The notes under the pieces: model-generated
Told to the model about the DNA's origin: nothing
Seen by the model: the letters and a program-made list of their open reading frames with translations, nothing else
The model's database searches: none
Assembly: GCA_036392935.1 (NCBI GenBank)
Contig: DASVWZ010000331.1
Location: forward strand, 1-33,144
DNA length: 33,144 nt
DNA from: DASVWZ01 sp036392935
Lineage (GTDB): Bacteria > Acidobacteriota > Terriglobia > Terriglobales > Acidobacteriaceae
Reading direction: 5' to 3'
Made by a program: the position numbers and the translations under genes
In this document: positions 8,251 to 15,522 of the stretch, one piece after another
Layout of the letters: every line of letters begins with the position of its first letter
Numbering within the stretch: position 1 is the first letter of the stretch

Positions 8251-8286
8251 ATCATGATGATATATAAATAAGCATCATGATGTCAA
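8250..8286 (-). promoter_or_regulatory. vapBC promoter with twin palindromic operators
   Basis: On the minus strand a perfect -35 TTGACA (8286 to 8281) is followed after 18 nt by TATCAT (8262 to 8257), a 5/6 match to the -10 consensus. The expected start of transcription is about 8250, the first base of the GTG codon. The palindrome CATCATGATG occurs twice, at 8250-8259 (over the -10 and +1) and 8273-8282 (overlapping the end of the -35). Their centres are 23 bp apart, about two helical turns, as expected for cooperative binding by an RHH antitoxin. The -35 box also overlaps the stop codon of the upstream DUF2277 gene. Confidence 0.72.
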
Positions 8287-8552
8287 TCTCCAAATCTCGC
8301 GATTGACCTGGCTTTCGCCTTCGCCGCTTCTTCCTCTCGGTTCCGCGGTGGAGAACAAGTTTCAAGCGCCTCAAGTAAGCGTTTCGAGACGCCTGTTACT
8401 TCATCGATCGCCGACAGAAACGCCGCTTCGTTCGCCTTCGACGGTTTGTTAAAGCCGCTGATCTTCCGCACGAACTGCAACGAAGCCGCGCGGATTTCCT
8501 CGTCCGTCACCGGTGGATCGAAGTTGAAAAGATTTTTGATATTTCTGCACAT
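8283..8552 (-). CDS. DUF2277 family protein
   Basis: An 89-residue protein that begins MCRNIKNLFNFDPPVTDEEI, the diagnostic opening of DUF2277. The conserved FVRKISGFNKPSKANEAAF segment covers about residues 28-46. The family is small, soluble, of unknown function, and common in Acidobacteria, Actinobacteria and Proteobacteria. The tail is charged and Ala-rich (REEEAAKAKARSIARFG). The vapBC promoter begins within its last codons, so read-through into the TA module is possible. It is preceded 16 bp upstream by the end of the secreted hypothetical gene on the same strand. Confidence 0.88.
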   Translation of the reverse strand: MCRNIKNLFNFDPPVTDEEIRAASLQFVRKISGFNKPSKANEAAFLSAIDEVTGVSKRLLEALETCSPPRNREEEAAKAKARSIARFGD

Positions 8553-8568
8553 GGATTGACCTCGCTGA

Positions 8569-9606
8569 TTAGGGAGTCTTTGCCGCCGCCTTCGGGTCAG
8601 GTTTGATGGCGTTGGCGTTCACCGGCGCCGACGGATTCACCCCAAAATCCCAAACAAACGTATTCATACCCTGTTGCCCCAGCAGTTCGACTACCGCGTA
8701 TTCACCTGGCGCGAGCGGTTCCATCGGCGTGATCTTCACCCAATCGCCCGTCAGGCGCTGGCTCGTCGTCAGTATCAGATTCTGCTGCTGGCTGGTTTTT
8801 CCCAGTGGATTGACCTTGATATCGCCCACAATCCGCTTGTCCTTTTTAATCTCAGCCCGCGCAATGTGAAAGCGGTCCCACGCTTGTTCTGGCTGCTGCG
8901 TCTGTTGCGGCTGCTGCGGCATGTTCTGCCCCGAAGGCGGCGTCGAACCAGAAGAACCCGGCAAACCTCGCCCCGATCTAGCCATTGGCACCGGCATTGG
9001 CGCAGGCATCGTCGCATTCTGCTCGGAATCGACCTTGACATAGATTGCCGGCAGCCCCACATGCGACTGCACCGTTGCGTGTGATTGGGCAAGCTCAATC
9101 GTCTCCTTCGCGCCACCCATAGGCATTACCGTAGCGCGCAGAATGTTCTGGGTTCGGTTGGCATTGATCTCGCCCGCATTCTGCTGTAGCTCTATCAGCT
9201 CCGGCTCGTTCTTAAAACTATCCAGCAGCAGCACGTTCCCGTCTGACGGCAAACGCAAGCCAGGGGCCACGATCGGAGTCCGCGCCTGCTCCTCGGCTTC
9301 TTCCGCTTCTAACTCCTTGTCAACCTTGGCCGCCTCCGGATCGGGCTTGCCCGCTGCGCGGTCGTTCGCAAACTTGTTGGTCGCATCCCAGTCGACCAAA
9401 TCATTCGGCAACTCTTCCCAATCGTTGCGCTCCGCGCTCAAGTAGCGCACCCGGTCGCCATGCACCTCCCATTTCGTGCACAGTTGATACGTCCCGTCCT
9501 TGAGGATCAGCCGCTTCGAAAGCTCCTGCGCGTGAGAAGGCTGGGCAGGGAAAAGCGCAAAGATGCTGAAGACCGACAATGCGAGGATACGATTCCAACA
9601 GCGCAT
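8569..9606 (-). CDS. Secreted hypothetical protein with low-complexity linker
   Basis: A 345-residue protein not assigned to a characterised family. An N-terminal signal peptide ends at about residue 26 (SHAQ, signal peptidase I type). It is followed by a conserved-looking block, ILKDGTYQLCTKWEVHGDRV, with a WEELPNDLVDW continuation near 64-74. An acidic coiled stretch (about 90-110), a Pro/Met/Gln-rich linker (about 200-245) and a folded C-terminal domain (about 245-330) ending in VVELLGQQGMNTFVWDFGV follow. The layout suggests two small beta domains in the periplasm joined by a flexible linker. It precedes DUF2277 on the same strand with a 16-bp gap. Function is unknown; being real is likely because of the signal peptide, domain-like blocks and length. 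Confidence 0.8.
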   Translation of the reverse strand: MRCWNRILALSVFSIFALFPAQPSHAQELSKRLILKDGTYQLCTKWEVHGDRVRYLSAERNDWEELPNDLVDWDATNKFANDRAAGKPDPEAAKVDKELEAEEAEEQARTPIVAPGLRLPSDGNVLLLDSFKNEPELIELQQNAGEINANRTQNILRATVMPMGGAKETIELAQSHATVQSHVGLPAIYVKVDSEQNATMPAPMPVPMARSGRGLPGSSGSTPPSGQNMPQQPQQTQQPEQAWDRFHIARAEIKKDKRIVGDIKVNPLGKTSQQQNLILTTSQRLTGDWVKITPMEPLAPGEYAVVELLGQQGMNTFVWDFGVNPSAPVNANAIKPDPKAAAKTP

Positions 9607-9666
9607 AACTAATAAGTTTAGATGCGGGCTACTTGGTCCGTTTAGCGCGCAGCGCGGGATGCCGCC

Positions 9667-10053
9667 TTACCGCACTACGTGGATCCGCACGCCAACCCTT
9701 AGGTCCTTCCATGATCTGTCGGTTGTAAATATTGGAGCGTTGAGGGCAATGCCGAGGGCCAAACAGGCGCGGTCTCCTAACGACAGCCCGAGGCTTCGCG
9801 TTTGGGCAATCAGGCTACCAGCAATCTTTGCCTGCTCTGCGGTGAATTCGACGGCCTCGCGAATCGGGCTTAGAACATCCTCCCACGCCTCATCGGGATC
9901 AGTTCCCTCGCGCACTAATTTGCTCTGCGCTTCTGCGAGGTTGACGGTGCTGACCGCGGCGCCTTCCAGAATCTGTGGAGTCAATCTTTCAGAGCCGGGC
10001 TCATCATTGATGAACGCCAACAATACCGAGGCATCCAGCACGACCCTACTCAT
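9667..10053 (-). CDS. PIN-domain toxin of an AbrB-type TA module
   Basis: A 128-residue PIN protein. The first catalytic acid is in SRVVLDASVLLAFINDEPG (Asp7). The C-terminal acids are in LSLGDRACLALGIA (about 90-103) and TTDRSWKDL (about 109-117), the usual GDRxCLALA...TADRxW pattern of this VapC subgroup. It should be a ribonuclease neutralised by the upstream-encoded AbrB-like protein. The ATG at 10053 is chosen because it lies directly before the PIN motif; the longer reading frame upstream overlaps the antitoxin gene. It overlaps the antitoxin by 8 bp. Confidence 0.88.
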   Translation of the reverse strand: MSRVVLDASVLLAFINDEPGSERLTPQILEGAAVSTVNLAEAQSKLVREGTDPDEAWEDVLSPIREAVEFTAEQAKIAGSLIAQTRSLGLSLGDRACLALGIALNAPIFTTDRSWKDLRVGVRIHVVR

Positions 10054-10297
10054 GCTTCGCGGCCTCGCGCCGTTCTGCGATGAGTTCGTCAGCCAGCGAC
10101 CTGCCGGGTTTGACATATCGTCGAACCGATCGTCGCGCCCGCTCAATTCTCTGCTTCAGGGTAGATATGCGTAGTTCGTCGTCCTCGATGCGCAGTACAA
10201 TCTCGTCGCCTGCATTCATTCCGAGCGCCTTACGAAAAGACGCCGGAATTACGACCCGGCCGTTTTCGTTGATGCGCATCCGGGCTTCTTCGCTCAT
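10046..10297 (-). CDS. AbrB/MazE/SpoVT-type antitoxin
   Basis: An 83-residue protein with a swapped-hairpin AbrB DNA-binding domain: MRINENGRVVIPASFRKALG at about 7-26 and GDEIVLRIEDDELRIST at about 30-46. A basic helical tail (ERARRSVRRY...) and a C-terminal acidic/basic helix probably contact the PIN toxin. The ATG follows AGAGAGG at 10304-10310, unlike the other two antitoxins of the window, which lack a clear ribosome binding site. Toxin and antitoxin genes overlap by 8 bp. Autoregulation through the inverted repeats upstream is likely. Confidence 0.88.
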   Translation of the reverse strand: MSEEARMRINENGRVVIPASFRKALGMNAGDEIVLRIEDDELRISTLKQRIERARRSVRRYVKPGRSLADELIAERREAAKHE

Positions 10298-10314
10298 GTC
10301 ACACCTCTCTTGCT

Positions 10315-10352
10315 AATGACACCATTATATATAAATGACATTTACGATGCAA
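10315..10352 (-). promoter_or_regulatory. Promoter/operator of the AbrB-PIN module
   Basis: On the minus strand, TTGCAT (10352 to 10347) and a perfect TATAAT (10329 to 10324) are separated by 17 nt; the start of transcription would be near 10317. Two short dyads overlap it: AAATG-A-CATTT at 10333-10343 between the boxes, and AATG-N4-CATT at 10315-10326 over the -10 and +1. Their position suits autorepression by the AbrB-like antitoxin. Confidence 0.6.
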
Positions 10353-10402
10353 CGTGACACTTGGCGTGGGGATCGCTCCGTCACCGGTGTGATAATGAAC
10401 TC

Positions 10403-10861
10403 GTGAGCGATAAATTCTGGCTGCTAATCACTGTCGGCAAAGCAGCATTGATGACAACCGTCGGTTTCTCGGGGCTGTTGCTTCTGGGCGTTCTCGGCCT
10501 TAGAGTCGGGGTGACGGCCGACGGCCAGATGATAAGAGCCGTTATGCTTCTCATCTTGCTGCTCCTCCCGATCGGCACTGCGACTCGGTGGACCTCCCGA
10601 CGACTGCGGATACGTTTCTCGCGGCGTGAGACCCGAGCCATGTCAACAACATTTGGTCTAGTCACCCCGGTGTCGTTGCTCGTTGCGATTGTGCTTGCCG
10701 AAATACCTGGGGGATACGCGGCATTTCTGGGGCGCACTTTTGCTTTGATTGGCGTGTTTTGCGGGATTGTTGTGACGACCGCAATTCTTAACTTCTTGGC
10801 GTGCCTCGTCACATTAACGATGACGCGGCGAATCGAGCGACTGGAACCCACGCACACCTAG
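10403..10861 (+). CDS. Small hypothetical membrane protein
   Basis: A 152-residue protein from a GTG at 10403 (VSDKFWLLITVGKAAL...). Four hydrophobic segments can be seen, at about 6-30, 42-58, 83-99 and 110-138. They are separated by a strongly basic loop (about 59-75: RWTSRRLRIRFSRRETR), which by the positive-inside rule is cytoplasmic. No known family is recognised. An in-frame TTG at 10361 would extend it by 14 residues, but the hydrophobic pattern starts after the GTG. No good Shine-Dalgarno sequence is seen. It lies between the divergent TA module and pyrG. It is probably real given the membrane pattern. Confidence 0.55.
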   Translation: MSDKFWLLITVGKAALMTTVGFSGLLLLGVLGLRVGVTADGQMIRAVMLLILLLLPIGTATRWTSRRLRIRFSRRETRAMSTTFGLVTPVSLLVAIVLAEIPGGYAAFLGRTFALIGVFCGIVVTTAILNFLACLVTLTMTRRIERLEPTHT

Positions 10862-11015
10862 GAAAATGCTCAAGCCCTAACCCCCATTTCTTTCCACAGC
10901 TCTTTCTGTCATAATTGATCGTGCACGCCAATCACCACGCCAGCACGCACATCAAACCTGTGCGGCGGGGCCTCCGGTGGAGCACCAATCCAACAAAACT
11001 CAGGGTGAAAAACAG

Positions 11016-12689
11016 ATGTCGGCAAAGTACATCTTTGTAACCGGCGGTGTCGTGTCGTCATTGGGCAAAGGACTGGCCGCAGCCTCCATCGGCTGCCTGC
11101 TTGAGAGCCGCGGCCTCAAGGTCAATCTCATCAAGCTCGATCCCTACCTCAACGTCGATCCCGGCACCATGTCGCCCTTTCAGCACGGCGAGGTTTTCGT
11201 CACCGACGACGGCGCCGAAACCGATCTCGATCTTGGACACTACGAGCGCTTCACCCACGCCAAGCTTTCCCGCGACAATAACTGGACCACCGGCCGCATC
11301 TACGAGCAGATCATTGCCAAAGAGCGCCGTGGCGACTATCTCGGCAAAACCGTGCAGGTGATTCCGCACGTCACCAACGAAATCAAAGCCGCCATGAAAA
11401 AAGTCGCGCAGGATGTCGACGTCTGCATCGTCGAAATCGGGGGCACCGTCGGCGATATCGAATCCCTGCCATTCCTCGAAGCCATCCGCCAAATGCGCCA
11501 GGAACTCGGCCGCGAGCACACCCTGTTCATGCACGTTACGCTTGTTCCCTTCATCGCCGCCGCTCAAGAGCTGAAAACTAAGCCCACGCAGCACTCGGTG
11601 AAAGAACTCCTCAGCATCGGAATTCAGCCGGACATTCTTCTCTGCCGCACCGACCGTTTTCTCTCCAAAGACATCAAGTCGAAGATCGCGCTCTTCTGCA
11701 ATGTCGAAGAAGAAGCCGTCATCACCGCCAAAGATGTCGCCTCGATCTATGAAGTCCCGCTCGTCTTCGCGCGTGAAAATGTCGACGCGCTGGTTTTGAA
11801 ATATCTCCGCCTCGAAGCCAAAACTCACGACCTCAAGCAATGGGAAGACATCGTCAATCGCGTCTACAACCCCAAAGCCGAAGTTTCCATTGCCATCGTT
11901 GGTAAATACGTTGAGTACGAAGATTCGTACAAGTCTTTAAAAGAAGCTCTCGTCCACGGTGCCCTTGCCCACAACCTCAAACTGAACGTCAACTGGGTGG
12001 AAGCAGAAGGCTTGCAATCTGGCCAGTCCGCTTGTGAAGAGCAGCTTCGCGACTACGACGGTATCCTCGTGCCTGGCGGATTCGGCAAGCGCGGCATCGA
12101 AGGTATGCTGCAGGCCATTCGTTACGCGCGCGAAAATAAGGTCCCGTACTTCGGCATCTGCCTTGGCATGCAGACCGCCTGCATCGAGTTCGCCCGCAAC
12201 GTCTGCGGATTGGCCGACGCCAACTCCAGCGAGTTCGATCCCGCCACGCCGCACCGCGTCATCTACAAACTCCGCGAACTGCGCGGTGTCGAAGAGCTTG
12301 GTGGCACCATGCGCCTCGGTGCCTGGACCTGCAAAATCGAGCCCGGCACACTGGCCCACAAGATTTATGGCCAGTCCGAGATCAGCGAGCGCCATCGCCA
12401 TCGCTACGAATTCAATCGCGAATACGAAGACACGCTGACCGCCGGCGGCCTGCGCATCTCGGGCTCGACTCCTGACGGAACTTACGTCGAGATCGTCGAA
12501 CTGCCCGACCATCCGCACTTCATCGGATGCCAGTTCCATCCCGAATTCAAATCCAAGCCGCTCGAGCCGCATCCCTTGTTCAGTTCGTTTATTGGCGCAG
12601 CTTACGAAAGCGGCCTGAAGCGGCGAACCGAAAAAGAAGCCGTCGAAATCGAAATGTTTCACCGGCCCGAAAAAGTCGCCGGAAGATAA
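11016..12689 (+). CDS. pyrG: CTP synthase
   Basis: A 557-residue CTP synthase of normal length, converting UTP, ATP and glutamine to CTP in the cytoplasm. The N-terminal synthetase domain starts SAKYIFVTGGVVSSLGKGLA, with the P-loop, and continues with DPYLNVDPGTMSPFQHGEV and the Mg-binding DDGAETDLDLGHYERF. The C-terminal class I glutaminase domain carries the nucleophile Cys382 (GICLGMQ) and the His508-x-Glu510 pair (FHPEF). The ATG at 11016 follows AGGGTG at 11002-11007 and matches the family N-terminus; an upstream in-frame GTG would add 13 unrelated residues. It is followed 56 bp later by kdsA, a common pairing that links nucleotide supply (CTP for CMP-KDO) to LPS synthesis. Confidence 0.97.
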   Translation: MSAKYIFVTGGVVSSLGKGLAAASIGCLLESRGLKVNLIKLDPYLNVDPGTMSPFQHGEVFVTDDGAETDLDLGHYERFTHAKLSRDNNWTTGRIYEQIIAKERRGDYLGKTVQVIPHVTNEIKAAMKKVAQDVDVCIVEIGGTVGDIESLPFLEAIRQMRQELGREHTLFMHVTLVPFIAAAQELKTKPTQHSVKELLSIGIQPDILLCRTDRFLSKDIKSKIALFCNVEEEAVITAKDVASIYEVPLVFARENVDALVLKYLRLEAKTHDLKQWEDIVNRVYNPKAEVSIAIVGKYVEYEDSYKSLKEALVHGALAHNLKLNVNWVEAEGLQSGQSACEEQLRDYDGILVPGGFGKRGIEGMLQAIRYARENKVPYFGICLGMQTACIEFARNVCGLADANSSEFDPATPHRVIYKLRELRGVEELGGTMRLGAWTCKIEPGTLAHKIYGQSEISERHRHRYEFNREYEDTLTAGGLRISGSTPDGTYVEIVELPDHPHFIGCQFHPEFKSKPLEPHPLFSSFIGAAYESGLKRRTEKEAVEIEMFHRPEKVAGR

Positions 12690-12712
12690 CGGGGCGCCAG
12701 GAAACGGTTCGC

Positions 12713-12739
12713 TCAGTGCCTCCGTGACTCCGTGGTTAG
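12713..12739. repeat. Short GTG-phased intergenic repeat, copy 1
   Basis: This stretch between pyrG and kdsA starts TCAGTGCCTCCGTGACTCCG and ends GTGGTTAG. It shares its core (TCAGTGCCTC-Y-GTG...GTGGTTAG) with 19561-19592, which also lies between genes. A shorter relative, CTCCGTGCCTC, occurs at 22202-22212. Confidence 0.5.
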
Positions 12740-12745
12740 AAAGCT

Positions 12746-13591
12746 TTGTCCATCTCTTTCCAAGTCGAAGGCATCCGCATCGGCGATGGCGGCCTGTTCC
12801 TCATCGCCGGCCCTTGCGTCATCGAAAGCGAAAAGCATGCCATCTTCATGGCTGAAGTCATCAAGGGCGTCACGCGCTCACTGAACGTCCCGTTCATCTT
12901 CAAAGCTTCGTATGACAAGGCAAACCGCACCTCCGTCCGCAGCTTTCGCGGGCCCGGCCTCGCCGAAGGTCTCCGCATTCTGAAAAAAGTAAAGGACGAA
13001 GTCCACATCCCCGTCCTCACCGACGTTCACGAGACCGCCGACGTTCCCAAAGTCGCCGAAGTCGCCGATGTTTTGCAGATCCCCGCGTTCCTCTGCCGCC
13101 AAACTGATCTCATCGTCGCCGCCGCCATGAGCGAGCGCGTAGTCAACATCAAGAAGGGCCAGTTCGTCTCCCCTTGGGACATGAAGCATGCCGTCGACAA
13201 ATGCCGCACCGCCGGCAACGACCGCATCTTCGTTACCGAGCGCGGCTCCAGCTTTGGCTACAACAACCTCGTTGTCGATATGCGCTCGCTCGCCATCATG
13301 CGTAAATTTGTGCCGGTAGTTTTCGACGCCACTCACTCTGTGCAACTGCCCTCATCCACGCACGGAGACGACGATCAGGCCGTCAGCGGTGGCCAGCCCG
13401 AATTCATCCCGGTGCTGGCGCGCGCCGCGGTGGCTGCGGGAGTCGATGGCGTTTTCATGGAAGTCCATGACAATCCCAAAGACGCGAAATCTGACGGCGC
13501 CAACGCCCTCGAATCCACCAAACTGCGCGGAGTGCTGAAGGAACTGCTCGCCGTTCACAAAGCGCTGGCCCAGGCACACCTCACCCCGTAA
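12746..13591 (+). CDS. kdsA: 3-deoxy-8-phosphooctulonate synthase, metal-dependent class
   Basis: A 281-residue KDO-8-phosphate synthase that condenses phosphoenolpyruvate with arabinose 5-phosphate, the first committed step of KDO for lipopolysaccharide. Family segments are FKASYDKANRTS near 50-61, FLCRQTDL, NIKKGQF and a long FVTERGSSFGYNNLVVDMR block. The four ligands of the metal-dependent class are all present: Cys24 (IAGPCVIES), His197 (DATHS), Glu239 (MEVH) and Asp250 (SDGAN). The metal-free E. coli type has Asn in place of the Cys. The TTG at 12746 is the only start giving a full N-terminus; no strong ribosome binding site is visible. The usual partners kdsD and kdsC are not adjacent. 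Confidence 0.94.
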   Translation: MSISFQVEGIRIGDGGLFLIAGPCVIESEKHAIFMAEVIKGVTRSLNVPFIFKASYDKANRTSVRSFRGPGLAEGLRILKKVKDEVHIPVLTDVHETADVPKVAEVADVLQIPAFLCRQTDLIVAAAMSERVVNIKKGQFVSPWDMKHAVDKCRTAGNDRIFVTERGSSFGYNNLVVDMRSLAIMRKFVPVVFDATHSVQLPSSTHGDDDQAVSGGQPEFIPVLARAAVAAGVDGVFMEVHDNPKDAKSDGANALESTKLRGVLKELLAVHKALAQAHLTP

Positions 13592-13821
13592 ACCACCTTC
13601 GGCTGAAACAGGGTTTCTCTCTAATCTGGCATCCGCGTGCCAGTAATTTCTCCTGAATATGTTAACTTATTGGTTAACAGTGCGAAGCCGTAAGTCCTTT
13701 GTTGTCTATATTTTGATATCTAACTCATTTGTAATCAATCATTTAACCCGATATGGCTCATCGCTGAGCCTGTAGAATCAATAATTTACGGCGCCCCCCC
13801 CACCTTGTTAGGTAGTCCCCT
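13592..13821. other. AT-rich convergent intergenic region with small hairpins
   Basis: A gene-free stretch between two convergent genes. Unlike the GC-rich surroundings, about 13640-13790 is clearly AT-rich. It holds two GTTAAC palindromes 12 bp apart (13661-13666 and 13673-13678), a perfect hairpin GGCTCA-TCGC-TGAGCC at 13755-13770, and a run of eight C at 13794-13801. The hairpin could help terminate either gene, but no clear U-tract follows. No small ORF is convincing here. Confidence 0.4.
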
Positions 13822-14556
13822 TCATCTCAACGCGCCGTCCAAGAAGACCGCATACTGGTGCGTCCCTCCAGCCCTCCGCAGCCATTTCTGCCCACTCAAA
13901 TTCCCCGCCAGCAATGGATTGTGATACACCACCCAAACCGGTCGCGGATGTTCGCGCACACTTCTCTCCAAGTTTCCCAGCATCTTCTTCAACGCCGTTT
14001 CCGGCAACGGATTAAACAAATACACGACCAGCGGTTCGGCCGGAAACTCAAACTCACTCGCATCCCCGCAGATCGACTCAATCGCAAAGCAGCGCTGTGC
14101 ATCGTTCTTGTATTTGTGAATGTTTTCTTTGGCGATGCGATCCAGGGCAGGGAAGAGCTCAACGCCAATAATTCTTCGAAGCGAATAATCCGACGCCAAC
14201 AGCAGCGCTCTCCCTTTGCCCGAACCAATATCAATAAATGTGAACTGGGCAAAATCGATCTTCAGGCTGCCGATCATCTCATGAAACAGTGCCGGCTCCG
14301 TCGGCTGATACGGCGAATGAAACAGCCCGAGCAACCGCTCCCGCCAGCCAACTGTTGCGCCGGTCGTGTCGACGCGAAAATTCCAATCGTAATCAACGTC
14401 ACCGTACCGCTGCCTGCGTTGCTCCGGCGTGGACTCGCGCACAAACTGCCAGAGCAATTGAAGGAATTTCTTAAACGCCGCCCATCGCCCTACGCGCTGG
14501 CACTCCTCAATCCACCAGGAGCTAAGAGTTTGGGACACGCTTGGTGGGTCAGGCAT
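13822..14556 (-). CDS. Class I SAM-dependent methyltransferase, substrate unknown
   Basis: A 244-residue protein with a Rossmann methyltransferase core. Motif I is FIDIGSGKGRALLLAS (Asp109, Gly111-Gly115), the ribose-binding acidic end of strand 2 is GVELFP near 130-135, and motif IV is YLFNPLP near 179-185. The N-terminal 80 residues (Trp- and Arg-rich helices) are probably a substrate-recognition cap. The FNPLPE motif resembles methyltransferases of unknown target common in soil bacteria; protein or small molecule are both possible. It lies 36 bp downstream of the TPR gene on the same strand and may be co-transcribed with the ABC operon. Confidence 0.82.
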   Translation of the reverse strand: MPDPPSVSQTLSSWWIEECQRVGRWAAFKKFLQLLWQFVRESTPEQRRQRYGDVDYDWNFRVDTTGATVGWRERLLGLFHSPYQPTEPALFHEMIGSLKIDFAQFTFIDIGSGKGRALLLASDYSLRRIIGVELFPALDRIAKENIHKYKNDAQRCFAIESICGDASEFEFPAEPLVVYLFNPLPETALKKMLGNLERSVREHPRPVWVVYHNPLLAGNLSGQKWLRRAGGTHQYAVFLDGALR

Positions 14557-14592
14557 GAAAGCATGGTAAATGGAGGCAATAACCGGAGTCGG

Positions 14593-15522
14593 CTACTCGA
14601 TCGGCAGAACCTTCGGCTTCGGAGGCGGCTTGTAGCCTTCCGGAATGCCTTTCTGAATAAACGGCAGGTCGTCGGGATCGCCAACCACCACGCGGCCGTC
14701 AGCCATCAACTTGTAGGGCTTTCCCAGCGGATCGACCGGCATCCCTGGAATCATCCCGGCCTCAGCCAGTTCGCGGAAACTTCCCGGCCAATGCCCCGTA
14801 CGCTCGTGATATTTCGACGCCAGTTCCTCCAGCGCCGGTACATCCTGATCGACCTGCAGCGCCCGCAAATGCGCCGCCGCATTCGCGCGAATGTTCTTAT
14901 CCGCGCTGTTCTCATACGTCGCCGTCCACAGCAGCCGCGAAGTCTGTATGTCCCCGGCATGTTCCGCCATCAGCGCTGCCAGCAACTTCAGCCACGGATG
15001 CGCACCCGGCACCTCGGACCCGCGTTCGAACGCCTCCGCAGCCTTCTTGTAATCCTTCAAATCCTGGTAATAAATGAATCCCAAGTCGTAATACAGCCGC
15101 CAATTATCCGGATTGTTCCGAATGCCATACTCCGTTAACTCGATCGCCTGCTCCGGCATGCCCGCGCCCCCCGGAACCGCGGGCGCAAGAAAATTCGCTC
15201 CGTATTCATACGCAACAATCAACTGCGGATCGAGCGCCGTCGTAATCTCCAGCAACGGAGCCAGCAGCGTGTATTTCCCGGTCTCATCGTGAAAGTTCCT
15301 GCCGAAGTATTGCACCGCGCGCGTCCAGTAGATGTCGGCCAGCAAGCCGTTATAGCCCAGGCTCAGCCGCTTCAAGACCTTCGGGGAAGTGATGTACAGA
15401 ACCTCTTCCAGCGTCGCCCCTTTGCGAATCGTGTCGATTTTCCGCAGCGTCACGACTGACGCCGCCAGGCACACCACCAGCATCCCGCTCGCAATCACCG
15501 TGATTCGTGACGAGGGCTTCAT
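14593..15522 (-). CDS. Membrane-anchored TPR protein, possible PilG-like partner of the ABC transporter
   Basis: A 309-residue protein with one N-terminal membrane segment (about 7-24: ITVIASGMLVVCLAASVV) and then a periplasmic helical region with TPR-like repeats, clearest at about 134-170 (NPDNWRLYYDLGFIYYQDLK) and the repeats after it. The C-terminus carries a PVDPLGKPYKL segment like that at the end of GspG-type pseudopilins. A longer frame upstream exists, but it overlaps the permease gene; the ATG at 15522 overlaps the permease stop by four bases (ATGA). In Myxococcus xanthus, pilG lies with the ABC genes pilH and pilI downstream of pilA; this gene could play the pilG part, but that is inferred from order only. 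Confidence 0.78.
   Translation of the reverse strand: MKPSSRITVIASGMLVVCLAASVVTLRKIDTIRKGATLEEVLYITSPKVLKRLSLGYNGLLADIYWTRAVQYFGRNFHDETGKYTLLAPLLEITTALDPQLIVAYEYGANFLAPAVPGGAGMPEQAIELTEYGIRNNPDNWRLYYDLGFIYYQDLKDYKKAAEAFERGSEVPGAHPWLKLLAALMAEHAGDIQTSRLLWTATYENSADKNIRANAAAHLRALQVDQDVPALEELASKYHERTGHWPGSFRELAEAGMIPGMPVDPLGKPYKLMADGRVVVGDPDDLPFIQKGIPEGYKPPPKPKVLPIE

Noticed and set aside
11058..11840. Minus-strand open frame (260 codons)
   Set aside because: It is antisense to the pyrG coding region and is a mirror of its codon bias; its sequence is Asp/Phe/Gly-rich with no signature.
13858..15138. Long plus-strand open frame (426 codons)
   Set aside because: It runs antisense across the methyltransferase and TPR genes, is extremely rich in Arg/Gln/Pro, and has no family signature.
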